From an uncultured Collinsella sp. (GTDB lineage Bacteria; Actinomycetota; Coriobacteriia; Coriobacteriales; Coriobacteriaceae): DNA of 64,000 nt. The stretch spans positions 11,580 to 75,579 of the forward strand of contig UREE01000004.1 of the NCBI GenBank assembly GCA_900546825.1. The letters are read 5' to 3'. The notes beneath the pieces are model-generated. The model ran no database searches. It was not told the origin of the DNA and saw only the letters and a list, made by a program, of their open reading frames with translations. Positions 18,773-28,470 of the stretch are shown in pieces; position 1 is the first letter of the stretch; each line of letters opens with the position of its first letter. A program made the position numbers and the translations under genes.

Positions 18773-19474
18773 ATGGCCTATATCGAATTCAAAGACGTCA
18801 TCAAGGCATACGGCGAGGGCGATGCCCGCATCCACGCGCTCGACGGCGCGAGCTTTACGGTCGAGCGCGGCGAGCTCGCCATCATTTTGGGTGCTTCGGG
18901 TGCCGGCAAGACCACGGCCCTCAACATTCTGGGCGGCATGGACACGGCAACTTCTGGCACCGTGACGGTGGACGGGCGTGACGTGAGCTCTGCCAACGAG
19001 GCTCAGCTTGTGGAATACCGTCGCGCCGATGTTGGCTTTGTCTTTCAGTTCTACAATCTGGTCCCTAACCTGACGGCGCTTGAGAACGTCGAACTCGCGG
19101 CGCAGATCTGCCCCGATTCGCTCGATGCCGAGCAAACGCTTCGCCAGGTTGGCCTGGGCGACCGCCTCGCTAACTTTCCGGCGCAGCTTTCGGGCGGCGA
19201 GCAGCAGCGCGTATCCATCGCCCGCGCGCTGGCTAAGAACCCCAAGCTGCTTTTGTGCGACGAGCCCACGGGTGCACTCGACTACAAAACCGGCAAGCAG
19301 ATTTTGCAGTTGCTGCAGGACACCTGCCGCAAGCAGGGCATCACGGTCATTATCATCACCCATAACTCCGCGCTGGCGCCCATGGCCGATCGCCTGATCC
19401 GCTTTAAGAGCGGCCGCGTGGAGAGCGAGACGGTCCAGCAAAATCCCGTGTCTATCGAGACAATCGAGTGGTAG
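18773..19474 (+). CDS. ABC transporter ATPase, MacB/LolD type
   Basis: 233 residues. Walker [10 protein letters not shown], signature [16 protein letters not shown], Walker [13 protein letters not shown] and the H-loop ITHN are all present. [15 protein letters not shown] is typical of ATPases that pair with FtsX-like permeases. The downstream permease begins about five bases after its stop. The start has no strong ribosome site. The substrate (peptide, lipid or drug) is unknown. Confidence 0.9.
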   Translation: MAYIEFKDVIKAYGEGDARIHALDGASFTVERGELAIILGASGAGKTTALNILGGMDTATSGTVTVDGRDVSSANEAQLVEYRRADVGFVFQFYNLVPNLTALENVELAAQICPDSLDAEQTLRQVGLGDRLANFPAQLSGGEQQRVSIARALAKNPKLLLCDEPTGALDYKTGKQILQLLQDTCRKQGITVIIITHNSALAPMADRLIRFKSGRVESETVQQNPVSIETIEW

Positions 19475-19479
19475 CGCCC

Positions 19480-22245
19480 ATGGACCAGGACCGCCAAAAC
19501 AGCCAAAACCACGATACGGAGCACGCGGGCCGCGACCGGGAGTTCGCGACCTACCGTACCGCCCAAAGCTCAAACGATATGGTGCCGACGGTATTTCGCC
19601 GTGGCATCTACCGCACAATCCGCGGCAGTCTTAAGCGCTTCCTATCTATCGTGGTCATCACCGCGCTCGGCGTGAGCGTGATGTGCGGCCTCAAGGCGGG
19701 TTGCGAGGATCTGTGCGATTCGGTCGACGCCTACTTCGACCAGCAAAATGTCTATGACATTAACGTGCAGTCGACCTATGGCCTGACTGACGATGATCTC
19801 GACGCCATCCAAGAGGTCGATGGCGTCGAAACGGCCGAGGGCATCTACGCCGAGACCGCCTACACCGCCGTGGGCACAACGCGCGAGCGCGTGGTCGTGC
19901 AAAGTCTCTCCAAGGAGAACATCGATCAGCCGGTGCTCGTGAACGGCGATTTGCCCGAGAGCGCCGATGAAGTCGCGGTGACTTCGAAGTTCCTGAAGGC
20001 TTCGGGCAAAAAGCTCGGCGATACGGTGAGTTTTGCCGCCAATGACGCGAGCTCGTCGAACCAAAGCGCCAAGGATCAGTTTGCCGCGGGCGATTACACC
20101 ATTACGGCCGAGGTCCTCGATCCCACTGATGTGAGCTCCGACTCGACAGTCAACGCCTTTCGCGCTGCTTCGGCGGCGGACTATAAGTTCTATGTGAGCG
20201 AGGACGCCGCGACGTCGTCGTCCTATTCCGCAGTCCACGTAGTCGTCGAAGGAGCCAAGAGCCTCAACTCCTATTCGGATGCCTACGCGGCAAAGATCAA
20301 CAAGGTCAAGGGCAATATAGAGAAGATCCGCGAGGAGCGTGAGAAGGCGCGCGCTCAGGAGCTGACAGTCGACACGCCGGCAAGCTTGGATGCGGCCGAG
20401 CGCCAGGCGAATATGCTCTTTGGGATTGAGCAGGACAACATCAATCGCATGGCCCAGGGCAGCGAGGAACGCGTCCAGGCTCAGGCCGACCTGGATCAGC
20501 GCCGCGCCGCCGCCGACCAGCAGTTTGCCGATGCCCGCGCCGAGCTTTCCGATTTGGGTGAATGCACGTGGTACATCCAGGACCGCGACAATATCGCAAG
20601 CTACTCAAGCGTGGAGAGCGATAGCTCGTCAATTGAGGCTATTGCGACGGTGTTCCCGTTCATCTTCTTTATCGTCGCCGTGCTCATCAGCCTCACCACC
20701 GCCACGCGTATGGTCGAGGAGGAGCGCACGCTCATTGGCCTGTACAAGGCGCTCGGCTACTCGCGCGAGCGCATCCTGTCCAAATACGTGGACTATGCGC
20801 TGTGGGCGTGCCTGATTGGCGGCGTGCTCGGCAATATCATCGGCTTTGTGGGCCTGCCGCTGTTCCTGTTTACGGTGTTCGACGACATGTACTCGCTGCC
20901 CCAGATGCTGCTTTCGTACGACATCGTGTCCTCGATCGTCTCGGTGGCGCTGTTTGCCGTGGGCGTGGTGGGCGCCACAATTATCGCCTGCCGCCACGAG
21001 ATGGCCGAGACCCCGGCCTCGCTCATGCGCCCCAAGGCCCCGCGCGCCGGCTCGCGCATCCTACTTGAGCGCATCGGCTTTATCTGGCGCCGCATGGGCT
21101 TTTTGAACAAGGTGGCTGCGCGCAACCTGTTCCGTTACAAAAAGCGTGCCTTTATGACCATCTTTGGCATCGCGGGTTGCACCGCGCTTGTGATCTGCGG
21201 TATGGGTATTCGCGATACGTCGGTGGCGCTTTCGCCCAAACAGTACGGGCATATCACGCGTTATGACTTGCTGGCGGTCGCCAACCCCGATGACTTTACG
21301 CAGACGTGCGCGGCGTTGGATGAGCGCAGCGCGGCCAATGATTCCAACGTGACCGTGACTTCGACGCTGCCGATTATGACCGACAACGTCACCTTTACGT
21401 TTGGCGGCAAGAGCGAGACCGTGCAGCTGATCGTGGTGCCCGATGACCGCACGAACGACCTGGACGACTATGTGCGCCTCGAGGACGAGTCCAAAGAGCC
21501 GCTGTCTTTGCGTGACGGAGACGTGTATCTGAGTAAGAGTTCACAGCTGGTGCTGGGGATTCAGCCGGGCGATACGGCATACGTCCAGGATTCGTCGCTC
21601 AATGTTGCCAAGGTCAAAGTCAGTGACATTTCGCTTAACTATCTTGGCAACACGCTTTACATGACGCAGGGCACCTATGAGCGCGCGTTCGGTCGAAGCG
21701 CACGCCTCAACGGCGTCTTTGTGCTGCTTAAGGGCTCGTCGGCCGACCAGATTGCGTTTAGCAAGAAGCTTAAGAGCGACGGTTGGCTCACCATCTCGAG
21801 CACGGCCGAACATTGGCAGAACTACGAGGCGAACTTTGCGATCATCAATTCGGTCGTGGTGCTCGTGACTTTTATGGCGGCATGCCTGTCGTTTGTGGTG
21901 GTGTTTACGCTGTCCAACACGAATATCTCCGAGCGCGAACGCGAGCTGGCGACCATCAAGGTGCTGGGCTTCCGCCGTGGCGAGGTGCACCATTACGTCA
22001 ACAAGGAGACGTTGATCCTCACGGCAATTGGCGCCGCGCTGGGCGTGCCACTGGGCGGCTTGCTGGCCGAGAGTTTTACGTACATTTTGCAGATGCCGTC
22101 GCTGTACTTTGACGTCGAAGTCGAGCCGCTAAGCTACGTGCTCGCCGTGGTGCTTTCCTTTGGCTTTACGTTTATCGTCAACCTAGCCACCAATCGTACC
22201 CTCAACAAGATCGACATGGTCGGCGCCCTCAAGAGCGCCGAGTGA
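19480..22245 (+). CDS. FtsX-like ABC permease
   Basis: 921 residues. One N-terminal helix (around 45-65) is followed by a large outside domain, then three helices (about 385-500), a second outside domain and three C-terminal helices (about 780-910). This is the duplicated FtsX layout of mechanotransmission ABC systems. The first outside domain holds a coiled-coil-like stretch (EREKARAQEL, ADLDQRRAAADQQ). ATG 19480 follows GAGTGG; an overlapping GTG at 19468 is an alternative. The gene ends directly in repeat R3. Confidence 0.88.
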   Translation: MDQDRQNSQNHDTEHAGRDREFATYRTAQSSNDMVPTVFRRGIYRTIRGSLKRFLSIVVITALGVSVMCGLKAGCEDLCDSVDAYFDQQNVYDINVQSTYGLTDDDLDAIQEVDGVETAEGIYAETAYTAVGTTRERVVVQSLSKENIDQPVLVNGDLPESADEVAVTSKFLKASGKKLGDTVSFAANDASSSNQSAKDQFAAGDYTITAEVLDPTDVSSDSTVNAFRAASAADYKFYVSEDAATSSSYSAVHVVVEGAKSLNSYSDAYAAKINKVKGNIEKIREEREKARAQELTVDTPASLDAAERQANMLFGIEQDNINRMAQGSEERVQAQADLDQRRAAADQQFADARAELSDLGECTWYIQDRDNIASYSSVESDSSSIEAIATVFPFIFFIVAVLISLTTATRMVEEERTLIGLYKALGYSRERILSKYVDYALWACLIGGVLGNIIGFVGLPLFLFTVFDDMYSLPQMLLSYDIVSSIVSVALFAVGVVGATIIACRHEMAETPASLMRPKAPRAGSRILLERIGFIWRRMGFLNKVAARNLFRYKKRAFMTIFGIAGCTALVICGMGIRDTSVALSPKQYGHITRYDLLAVANPDDFTQTCAALDERSAANDSNVTVTSTLPIMTDNVTFTFGGKSETVQLIVVPDDRTNDLDDYVRLEDESKEPLSLRDGDVYLSKSSQLVLGIQPGDTAYVQDSSLNVAKVKVSDISLNYLGNTLYMTQGTYERAFGRSARLNGVFVLLKGSSADQIAFSKKLKSDGWLTISSTAEHWQNYEANFAIINSVVVLVTFMAACLSFVVVFTLSNTNISERERELATIKVLGFRRGEVHHYVNKETLILTAIGAALGVPLGGLLAESFTYILQMPSLYFDVEVEPLSYVLAVVLSFGFTFIVNLATNRTLNKIDMVGALKSAE

Positions 22246-22279
22246 CCTGCCAAAAAGGGACAGGTTTATTTTGGCAGGT
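22245..22279 (+). repeat. AT/GC hairpin repeat R3
   Basis: ACCTGCCAAAAA (22245-22256) pairs with ATTTTGGCAGGT (22268-22279), then TTTATCTGCGC. It abuts the permease stop codon and probably terminates the operon. The sequence is identical to R1 across the repeat. Confidence 0.85.
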
Positions 22280-22361
22280 TTTATCTGCGCAAACGCCGGA
22301 CAACCATTAGGTGGCCCGGCGTTTGCCCCGTTTTGCTGGGGATGTCTGTCGTTCAGTGCTC

Positions 22362-22682
22362 TTACTGGCCAATCCAGTGTTGCGCATAGCTCTTAATGTC
22401 CTCGGTAAAACCGTCAAGGTCGTCAAGGGTGATCACGCTGTCGATAAGCAAATTGGCTATCTCGCGGTGCATTGTGCTGCGGCGAATGTCGTTTGCAATT
22501 ACGCCTGAGGACAGCTTGTCTCTATTGAGGCGCTCTTCTAGTGCCCAAAATCTACTGGACGCTTCACTGTCGCCGTTCAGTATCTCAACATACTGGCCGA
22601 TGAGCTTTTCCATATAACGTTCTTGCCATTGAGGAAGCATTTTCTTAAACAGCTTCCAGTCGCTTTCGGCTACGTCGCGCAT
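22362..22682 (-). CDS. conserved small hypothetical protein
   Basis: 106 residues with no transmembrane segment: RDVAESDWKLFKKMLPQWQERYMEKLIGQYVEIL, then ALEERLNRDK and ITLDDLDGFTEDIK. I recall similar proteins of about this length in gut Firmicutes and Actinobacteria, usually unnamed. ATG 22682 follows GGAGGAC. It stands alone and no function can be proposed. Confidence 0.75.
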   Translation of the reverse strand: MRDVAESDWKLFKKMLPQWQERYMEKLIGQYVEILNGDSEASSRFWALEERLNRDKLSSGVIANDIRRSTMHREIANLLIDSVITLDDLDGFTEDIKSYAQHWIGQ

Positions 22683-22811
22683 ATGTCCTCCGCTCGTTAA
22701 ACGGGCTTTTCCATTTGCCTTTCATTCTATTTGGTTTTCGCTCACAGGCGTGGATGAAGGGCTTTCTCCAGCCTTCGAGATTGGGCTTGAATGGGTCGTA
22801 TGCCGCAAAAC

Positions 22812-22951
22812 GGGCCTATCTACTACGTTTGCTACCACACCCTCGACCATGACAAAGATTATGAAATTAAAACCGCAGGTAGAGGGCTTGCAAATATTCG
22901 GAAAAGGCGGGTATGGTCGGCCCTCTCGAGTTAAACGTAGTAAATAGGCCC
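22812..22951 (-). repeat. two-tier inverted repeat, set 3, copy K
   Basis: The outer arms pair over 19 bases with one mismatch (22812-22830 with 22933-22951). The inner stem is CGACCAT (22844-22850) with ATGGTCG (22913-22919). Read on the minus strand, the interior holds TACCTGCGGTTTTA (22868-22881), identical to the interior of the element at 59288-59418, although the arms differ. Confidence 0.8.
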
Positions 22952-23015
22952 TTTTCTTGGCGCGTGGTCAGCTCAATGCTAATCTCCGTGCCGGAACTGA
23001 CCCAGTTGTTTGTAG

Positions 23016-23080
23016 GTTGCGGTGATATACGGACTGTTTGGCGCTTTGGAGCTTCAAAACAGTCCCTATCTCACCGCAAC
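23016..23080. repeat. inverted repeat, set 2, copy H
   Basis: 23016-23039 pairs with 23057-23080, 22 of 24 bases. The arm begins GTTGCGGTGATATA, shared with the element at 31630-31696. It lies 46 bases downstream of the HTH regulator gene that ends at 23127. Confidence 0.8.
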
Positions 23081-23126
23081 TTAGGAGAAGGGCGGGGGTG
23101 GTTGGGTGCTGGTGGGTCGGAGCGTG

Positions 23127-24065
23127 TTAGGCCTGTTGGCGGTGCTTCCATTGTTTGAGGCACCAGCGCATGAGCGCTTTGATGACGGGAATCGTGATGA
23201 GGATGATCCATGCAGGATGGGGCTGTCCCAAACAGAGCCACATGTAGAGGAACCAAGCGATGGCGGCTGCCGGGTAGATGACCTCGATCAGCTTAGATAA
23301 GTGGCGTTGGTCGATAAAGTCGCCAAGCGCGTAATAGACGGGAATCAGAAAGACGAGGAAGAGTCCCGTAGCCCATGTGCCGTAGACAATGCCGAGCACC
23401 AGATAGGCGAGGGCGACAAGCACAGGGAAGGGGAATTTGTTCCATGCACGTCCGACCTTGGTGTGGAAATGCTTGCCGTGATGGTCGAGCTTGTCGTGTG
23501 CTTCCTTCCAGCTGGAAAACGTCTCGCCGTCGATGGTGACGGTGCCGTCGTCATTGGTATGCACACTATGTCCATCGTCCTCAAGCGTATCGATATGCAA
23601 TCCGCCTGGCCCCACATGGACCTCTTCACCCTTGCGCTCGTTAGCCACATGGATGCCATTCCAGCCAACATGAACCTCTTCGCCTTTGTTGGGGTCAATA
23701 ACGTGGATGCCGCGCGCGAGGGAAATATCGACAAGTGGCTTATCGCTGCAATCAGCGTGTTCAGTAGAAGCCTCAGCCTCCTCAGCCTTATCTGAAGCTT
23801 TGGTGCCGGCGTTGCTGTTCTGCGCCTCATCATCAGCCTGCGAGTCGTCAGTGCTATCCACCGCCTCCCCATACAGCAGCTCATCCAGCGACACGCCATA
23901 CAGCGCGGCGAGCGCAATAAGGTTATCGGTATCGGGAGAGGATTCGCTGCGCTCCCATTTACTGACAGCCTGACGACTCACACCCAGCTGGGCGGCAAGC
24001 GCCTCCTGAGAAAGCCCAGCAGCCTTGCGGCGATCGACGAGCCGCTGTGCCATCGCAAGATCCAT
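23127..24065 (-). CDS. membrane-anchored HTH (XRE-type) regulator
   Basis: 312 residues. The N-terminal XRE helix-turn-helix (5-60: LSQEALAAQLGVSRQAVSKWERSESSP) is followed by an acidic linker. Then comes a beta-like repeat in which the unit G-I/L-HV/I...GEEVHVG recurs (RGIHVIDPNKGEEVHVG, NGIHVANERKGEEVHVG, GGLHIDTLEDDG). Three or four C-terminal transmembrane segments (about 215-300) end the protein. ATG 24065 follows AAAGGA; an ATG 15 bases upstream is the alternative. It may couple an envelope signal to DNA binding, but targets are unknown. Confidence 0.8.
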   Translation of the reverse strand: MDLAMAQRLVDRRKAAGLSQEALAAQLGVSRQAVSKWERSESSPDTDNLIALAALYGVSLDELLYGEAVDSTDDSQADDEAQNSNAGTKASDKAEEAEASTEHADCSDKPLVDISLARGIHVIDPNKGEEVHVGWNGIHVANERKGEEVHVGPGGLHIDTLEDDGHSVHTNDDGTVTIDGETFSSWKEAHDKLDHHGKHFHTKVGRAWNKFPFPVLVALAYLVLGIVYGTWATGLFLVFLIPVYYALGDFIDQRHLSKLIEVIYPAAAIAWFLYMWLCLGQPHPAWIILITIPVIKALMRWCLKQWKHRQQA

Positions 24066-24320
24066 GACAGTTCCTTTCATGTGGTGACCGTAATCGAATG
24101 AGCCGAGTATGCCGAGAACAACCGGTAGCGACCACCATTTCTAGTTAGAATCTGCCCCAACCCTACCGCAACTACCGGTAGCAACCCCTAACGACCAGCC
24201 ATTTCAGGACAAATGTCAGTGCTACTCTCAGCTAAGAGCCTGCAACATCCCAAAATCTCAGCCCACGCACCCGCAGCAAGAAGACGAATAGCCTCGGCCT
24301 CCCTAGTTACCGCAGGAGGC

Positions 24321-24430
24321 CTCAGGGCTTACATCCCAAATCTTTCCGCAGGACGGAAGGACCCCGCCGCGCGAAGCGCACGGCGGGGTCCTGACATGTC
24401 CGAGGACGATTTGGGATGTAAGCCCTGGGG
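24321..24430 (-). repeat. two-tier inverted repeat, set 1, copy C
   Basis: The outer arms pair over 19 bases perfectly (24323-24341 with 24409-24427) and extend further with a wobble. The inner stem is a perfect 12 bp (24358-24369 with 24381-24392). Read on the minus strand the left linker is CGTCCTCGGACATG and the right linker is TCCTGCGGAAAG, matching copy A. It lies just downstream of pfkA, in gene-sense orientation. The remaining gap to 24066 shows two ACCGGTAGC repeats and nothing else recognised. Confidence 0.9.
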
Positions 24431-24458
24431 TCTCCGATGAGAGCAGTTTCGGCCGAGG

Positions 24459-25538
24459 CTATTCGTCGCCGAAGCTGATGCCCAGCGCCTTGGCCTCGCG
24501 CACCAGGTCGCTCTGGGGGTCGACAAACTTGAGCTTGCCGGCGACCTCCTCGAGCGGCATGTGGCACATCTTGCCGTCACGCAGGGCAATCATGTAGCCA
24601 AACTCGCCGCGTAGGCACCCCAGTGCCGCCTCGACGCCGCACTGGGTCGCAAAGATGCGGTCCTGGGCGTCGGGTTGGCCGCCGCGCTGCGTGTGGCCGG
24701 GGATGGCGACGCGGGTCTCGCGACCAGTCTTGGCCTCGATCTCCTTGGCGATGTCGTAGACGATCGACGGACTCGTGCGCTCGGCGAGCTTTTTCTTGTA
24801 CTCCTTCTTGGGCAGCGCTGCGTCCTCCTTGGAGATAGCGCCCTCGGCGACGGCTACGATGGTAAAGCGGCTGCCGGTCTCCATGCGATGCTCGATGGTC
24901 TTGATGACGTTGTCCATGTCGTAGGGGATCTCGGGAATCAAGATGACGTCCGCGCCGCCCGCGACGCCGGCATACAGCGGAATCCAACCGACCTTGTGGC
25001 CCATGATCTCGATGACAAACACGCGGCCGTGACTCGAGGCAGTGGTGTGGATGTCGTCGATGCACTTGGTGGCGACGTCGATGGCGCTCGTAAAGCCAAA
25101 CGTCAACTCGGTGCCCCAGGTGTCGTTATCGATGGTCTTGGGCAGGGCGATAACGTTGAGGCCTTCTTCGCGCAGGCGGTTGGCGGTCTTGGTGGATCCG
25201 TTGCCGCCCAGCATAAACAGGCAGTCGAGCTGCAGTTTATGATAGGTGTGGACCATTGCGGGCACCTTCTCGACGCCGTCGGCCTCGGGAATGTCCAGGC
25301 GCTTGAACGGCGTGCGGCTCGTGCCCAGGATGGTGCCGCCGCGGGTGAGGATGCCGCTAAAATCGGCGGGCGTCATGACGCGGAACCTGCTGTAGATAAG
25401 GCCCTGGTAGCCATCCTCAAAACCATAGATTTCGATAGGCTCTTTGCTATTGGTCATAAGCGTTTTGACAATGCCGCGCATGGTGGCGTTGAGCGCCTGG
25501 CAGTCGCCGCCACTGGTAAGAAGACCGATCCTGAGCAT
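24459..25538 (-). CDS. pfkA: 6-phosphofructokinase
   Basis: A 359-residue glycolytic enzyme. The start IGLLTSGGDCQALNATMRG, the phosphate-site LGGNGS, PKTIDND with the catalytic aspartate, and PGHTQRGGQPDAQDR are all present. Gly in GGNGS favours ATP over pyrophosphate as donor. Asn replaces the usual Asp of GGDGS, as I recall from related PFKs of gut anaerobes. ATG 25538 is used. Set 1 copy C lies at its 3' end. Confidence 0.93.
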   Translation of the reverse strand: MLRIGLLTSGGDCQALNATMRGIVKTLMTNSKEPIEIYGFEDGYQGLIYSRFRVMTPADFSGILTRGGTILGTSRTPFKRLDIPEADGVEKVPAMVHTYHKLQLDCLFMLGGNGSTKTANRLREEGLNVIALPKTIDNDTWGTELTFGFTSAIDVATKCIDDIHTTASSHGRVFVIEIMGHKVGWIPLYAGVAGGADVILIPEIPYDMDNVIKTIEHRMETGSRFTIVAVAEGAISKEDAALPKKEYKKKLAERTSPSIVYDIAKEIEAKTGRETRVAIPGHTQRGGQPDAQDRIFATQCGVEAALGCLRGEFGYMIALRDGKMCHMPLEEVAGKLKFVDPQSDLVREAKALGISFGDE

Positions 25539-25576
25539 GATGAATCCTTCCGGGCAAGTTATAACATGCGCATAAG

Positions 25577-25609
25577 TTTACCCCCGCACACTGTTGATGC
25601 GGGGGTAAA
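25577..25609 (-). terminator. hairpin between the Ntn hydrolase and pfkA
   Basis: TTTACCCCCGCA (25577-25588) pairs perfectly with TGCGGGGGTAAA (25598-25609). It lies 70 bases after the hydrolase stop and upstream of pfkA on the same strand. It probably ends the hydrolase transcript. Confidence 0.7.
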
Positions 25610-25678
25610 ACGTGTTAGCTCAAGCGTATAGAAATGTAAGCAACGTCAGGCGAGCGTAAGGACGACGGTGCCAGCTCC

Positions 25679-26764
25679 TTACAGCGCGAAGGCGTCGACG
25701 TCGCCCCAGTGGCGGCGCAGCGTGATGGCGGCAGCGGGCTCGGTGTTGTCGAAGACGACCGACCACTGCGTGTTGCTGGTGATGTCTTCCGGATTGGGCT
25801 CTTGCGCCGCAGCGCGTAGGGCCTTCCAAGCGACTGCCTCGTCTTGGGCGCCGGTATGGGCGTCGAGGACATCGGCGATGGCGATGGCGCGCTCCTTGCC
25901 ATGGCCCAGCTCGCCATTCTTTTGGTTGGGCAGCACTTCGTCGCCATAGCAGGCGTAGAAGTTCGTGACCTGGCGTACGGGCGTCGCCTTGCATGCACGG
26001 TCGGGATCGCGCGGATCCCACTCCACCACCCGCGCGTCACCGGCGGCGTCGTTGATAAAGAAGTGATAGTCGCGTCCGGCCATGGCGTGCATGTCGTAGG
26101 CAGAAAGCAGGTCGACGGCCTCCTGCGTGGTGGCCGCGCGGTCGAGCACCAGACGGATGGCGAGCGAAGTGTTGATGACGGGGCGTTGCGTGTCCTGGTC
26201 ACAGGGCTTGGAATCCAGAGTGAGTACGGCAATGGACACGCCGCATTTGTTAACACCGTCGAGCTGGGTAAACGGGCCCATGAGTGCGGCGGCACGTCCG
26301 GCGACGGAGTCAAGCGGAGTGTTATCGCCCAGGTTGTTAAGGGCGGCAAACCCGATGGAGGCATAGCCGCCGCGTGGGTGATTGCGCACCAGCAGCACCG
26401 AGGTGTCGTCCTTAAAGTCGTAATTGCGACCGGTGCGCACGCGGCCTTCGGCATCTACGGCGGCAAAAGCGCTGCAGGCAAACTGGGGCGCCTGGACATG
26501 TGCCGGCGCACCGGGCAGCACCTGCGCCACCACGGCATCGATGTAGGCCTGATCGTCGCACACGCCAGCGGCGATGATGCGATCAAGATCGTAGCCGTAG
26601 GCGATGTCGATTGCGTACAGGTCATAGCCATCCGCATAGTCGGTCAAGCGTTTGAGCGACGCGACGGACTTGATTTGCTTGCGGTAAACGATGCCGGTGG
26701 CAGCGGCAAGGCCGACGGCGGCTCCCGCGACACCGCAGGCGATGGCAATGTTACGTGGCTTCAT
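25679..26764 (-). CDS. linear-amide C-N hydrolase, bile-salt-hydrolase-like (Ntn superfamily)
   Basis: 361 residues with an N-terminal hydrophobic helix (about 6-27). Nucleophile Cys97 in FACSAFAAVDAEG is followed by the family motif GRNYDF; later NKCGVSIAVL and the Asn-bearing NTQWSVVFDN region fit the C45/C59-like fold. Relatives cleave acyl-amide bonds such as conjugated bile salts, penicillin V or acyl-amino acids. The exact substrate cannot be read. The anchored N-terminus differs from the typical cytosolic bile salt hydrolase, where Cys is residue 2 after Met removal. Confidence 0.75.
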   Translation of the reverse strand: MKPRNIAIACGVAGAAVGLAAATGIVYRKQIKSVASLKRLTDYADGYDLYAIDIAYGYDLDRIIAAGVCDDQAYIDAVVAQVLPGAPAHVQAPQFACSAFAAVDAEGRVRTGRNYDFKDDTSVLLVRNHPRGGYASIGFAALNNLGDNTPLDSVAGRAAALMGPFTQLDGVNKCGVSIAVLTLDSKPCDQDTQRPVINTSLAIRLVLDRAATTQEAVDLLSAYDMHAMAGRDYHFFINDAAGDARVVEWDPRDPDRACKATPVRQVTNFYACYGDEVLPNQKNGELGHGKERAIAIADVLDAHTGAQDEAVAWKALRAAAQEPNPEDITSNTQWSVVFDNTEPAAAITLRRHWGDVDAFAL

Positions 26765-26925
26765 GACGGCTCCTCTCGTCCTGTTGGCGCAATTGTCGCA
26801 AAAGGAGCGCGGGCATGATGGCTCAACTTGGTGAGCGGTGCGGAATTAAGCACGGAATGAAGAGTGCGGCACTGGCGTGGCGGGGTATGCTGGAGGGGAC
26901 CATCAACCCAGCGAAAGGGGAGAGC

Positions 26926-28311
26926 ATGACGGATCAGGAAACGCCCGAGCGCGTGCATGTGACGGCCGACGATATCGAGGCCGCCAACGACCTTATCGAC
27001 TTTATCGAGGCATGCCCCAGCATGTTCCATACGGCGGCGACCATTATGGCCGAGCTCGACGAGGCGGGCTTTACCTACCTGCCCGAGAATGCGGCGTGGG
27101 ATATCGAACCGGGCGGGCGTTATTACACGCAGCGCAACACCTCGAGCGTCGTTGCCTTTAAGGTGGGCGAGGACCTGGCCGCGACGTGGGGCGAGGACGG
27201 CGTTGCCGGCGACTATCATTTTCAACTCACGGCGTCACACAGCGATTCGCCGACGTTTAAGGTTAAGGCCGTGCCCGAGCTCGACGGCGCGGGCGAGACG
27301 CTGCGCCTGAACACCGAGGCCTACGGCGGCATGATCGACTACACCTGGTTCGATCGCCCGCTGGCACTTGCGGGCCGCGTGCTGGTGCGCGAGGGCGACC
27401 GTATCGAGAGCCGCTTGCTCGCTACCGAGCGCGAAGTTGCCATTATCCCGAGCCTTGCCATCCATATGAATCGTGGCGTTAACGAGGGCTTTGCGCCCAA
27501 CCGAGCTGTCGACCTGTGCCCGCTCATCAGCGCCGGCGAGCTTAAGCAGGGTGACTTCGATGCCCTGATCGCCGAAGAGCTGGACGTTGAGCCCGAGCAG
27601 ATTCTGGGCCGCGATCTGTTCCTGGTCAATCGTCAGGATGCGCGCATTTGGGGCTGGGCCGACGAGTTTATCTCGACGCCCAAGCTCGACGACCTGGCCT
27701 GCACCTACACCTCGCTGCAGGCATTTTTGGGTGCCGAGAATGCGCACGACGTTTCGGTCTTCTGCTGCTTCGATAACGAGGAGGTTGGCTCCGAGACCAA
27801 GCAGGGCGCCATGTCGACGTTCTTGGCCGACGCGCTGCGCCGCATCAACGGATCGCTGGGCTTTGACGATGAGTCGTACCACCGTGCGCTTGCCGCTTCG
27901 ATGCTCGTGAGCTGCGACAACGCGCATGCCGTGCACCCCAACCACGCCGAGAAGTGCGACGCCCGCAACCAGGTTGTGCTCAACGGCGGCATCGTCATCA
28001 AGGAAGCCGCCAACCAGCACTACTGCACCGATGCCTTTAGCCGCGCGGTGTTCCAGGCCATCTGCGATGACGCCGACGTGCCCACGCAGGCCTTCGCCAA
28101 CAAGAGCGACATGGCCGGCGGCTCCACGCTCGGCAATCTGTCCAATATGCAGGCGAGCATGCATGCCGTGGACGTGGGCCTGCCTCAGCTGGCCATGCAT
28201 TCTAGCTACGAGACCGGTGGCGTGCGCGACGTGGTATACGCCATCCGCGCCCTCGCGGCCTTCTACGAGCGTGACCTGAACATCAACGGCGCCGAAAGCG
28301 TTGAGCTCTAA
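26926..28311 (+). CDS. M18 family aminopeptidase
   Basis: 461 residues of dinuclear zinc aspartyl-type aminopeptidase. TASHSDSPTFKVK gives the first metal histidine and its aspartate, DDLACTYTSL the bridging aspartate, and FDNEEVGSETKQGA the catalytic glutamate pair. SNMQASMHAVDVGLPQLAMHS near the C-terminus supplies the last metal histidine. ATG 26926 follows GAAAGGGG; the longer frame from 26815 lacks a site and overlaps the divergent promoter region. Role: cytosolic peptide breakdown. Confidence 0.92.
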   Translation: MTDQETPERVHVTADDIEAANDLIDFIEACPSMFHTAATIMAELDEAGFTYLPENAAWDIEPGGRYYTQRNTSSVVAFKVGEDLAATWGEDGVAGDYHFQLTASHSDSPTFKVKAVPELDGAGETLRLNTEAYGGMIDYTWFDRPLALAGRVLVREGDRIESRLLATEREVAIIPSLAIHMNRGVNEGFAPNRAVDLCPLISAGELKQGDFDALIAEELDVEPEQILGRDLFLVNRQDARIWGWADEFISTPKLDDLACTYTSLQAFLGAENAHDVSVFCCFDNEEVGSETKQGAMSTFLADALRRINGSLGFDDESYHRALAASMLVSCDNAHAVHPNHAEKCDARNQVVLNGGIVIKEAANQHYCTDAFSRAVFQAICDDADVPTQAFANKSDMAGGSTLGNLSNMQASMHAVDVGLPQLAMHSSYETGGVRDVVYAIRALAAFYERDLNINGAESVEL

Positions 28312-28312
28312 A

Positions 28313-28345
28313 ACCTACCAAAAAGGGATGTTAATTTTGGCAGGT
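28313..28345 (+). repeat. AT/GC hairpin repeat R4
   Basis: ACCTACCAAAAA (28313-28324) pairs with ATTTTGGCAGGT (28334-28345) with one wobble, then TTTATCTG. The core is shortened relative to R1 and R3. It begins two bases after the aminopeptidase stop. Confidence 0.8.
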
Positions 28346-28396
28346 TTTATCTGGGCAAATGCAAAGGGTAAAACCGAACTACATCGGTGATGCGTA

Positions 28397-28425
28397 GCCG
28401 CCGAGGTGCAGTGCGCCTCGGCGGC
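28397..28425 (+). terminator. terminator after the aminopeptidase
   Basis: GCCGCCGAGG (28397-28406) pairs perfectly with CCTCGGCGGC (28416-28425), followed by TTTTGG. With R4 just upstream, two hairpins in tandem end this gene. Confidence 0.85.
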
Positions 28426-28470
28426 TTTTGGTGCGCAGGATACGGCTATGCTTCAAAATGCTATACATGC

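Larger units (their letters stand above)
22683..23126. other. 444-base gap holding two long inverted repeats
   Basis: No gene is supported here. The gap holds the set 3 element at 22812-22951 and the set 2 element at 23016-23080. Between them is a plain stretch of about 60 bases. Confidence 0.6.
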
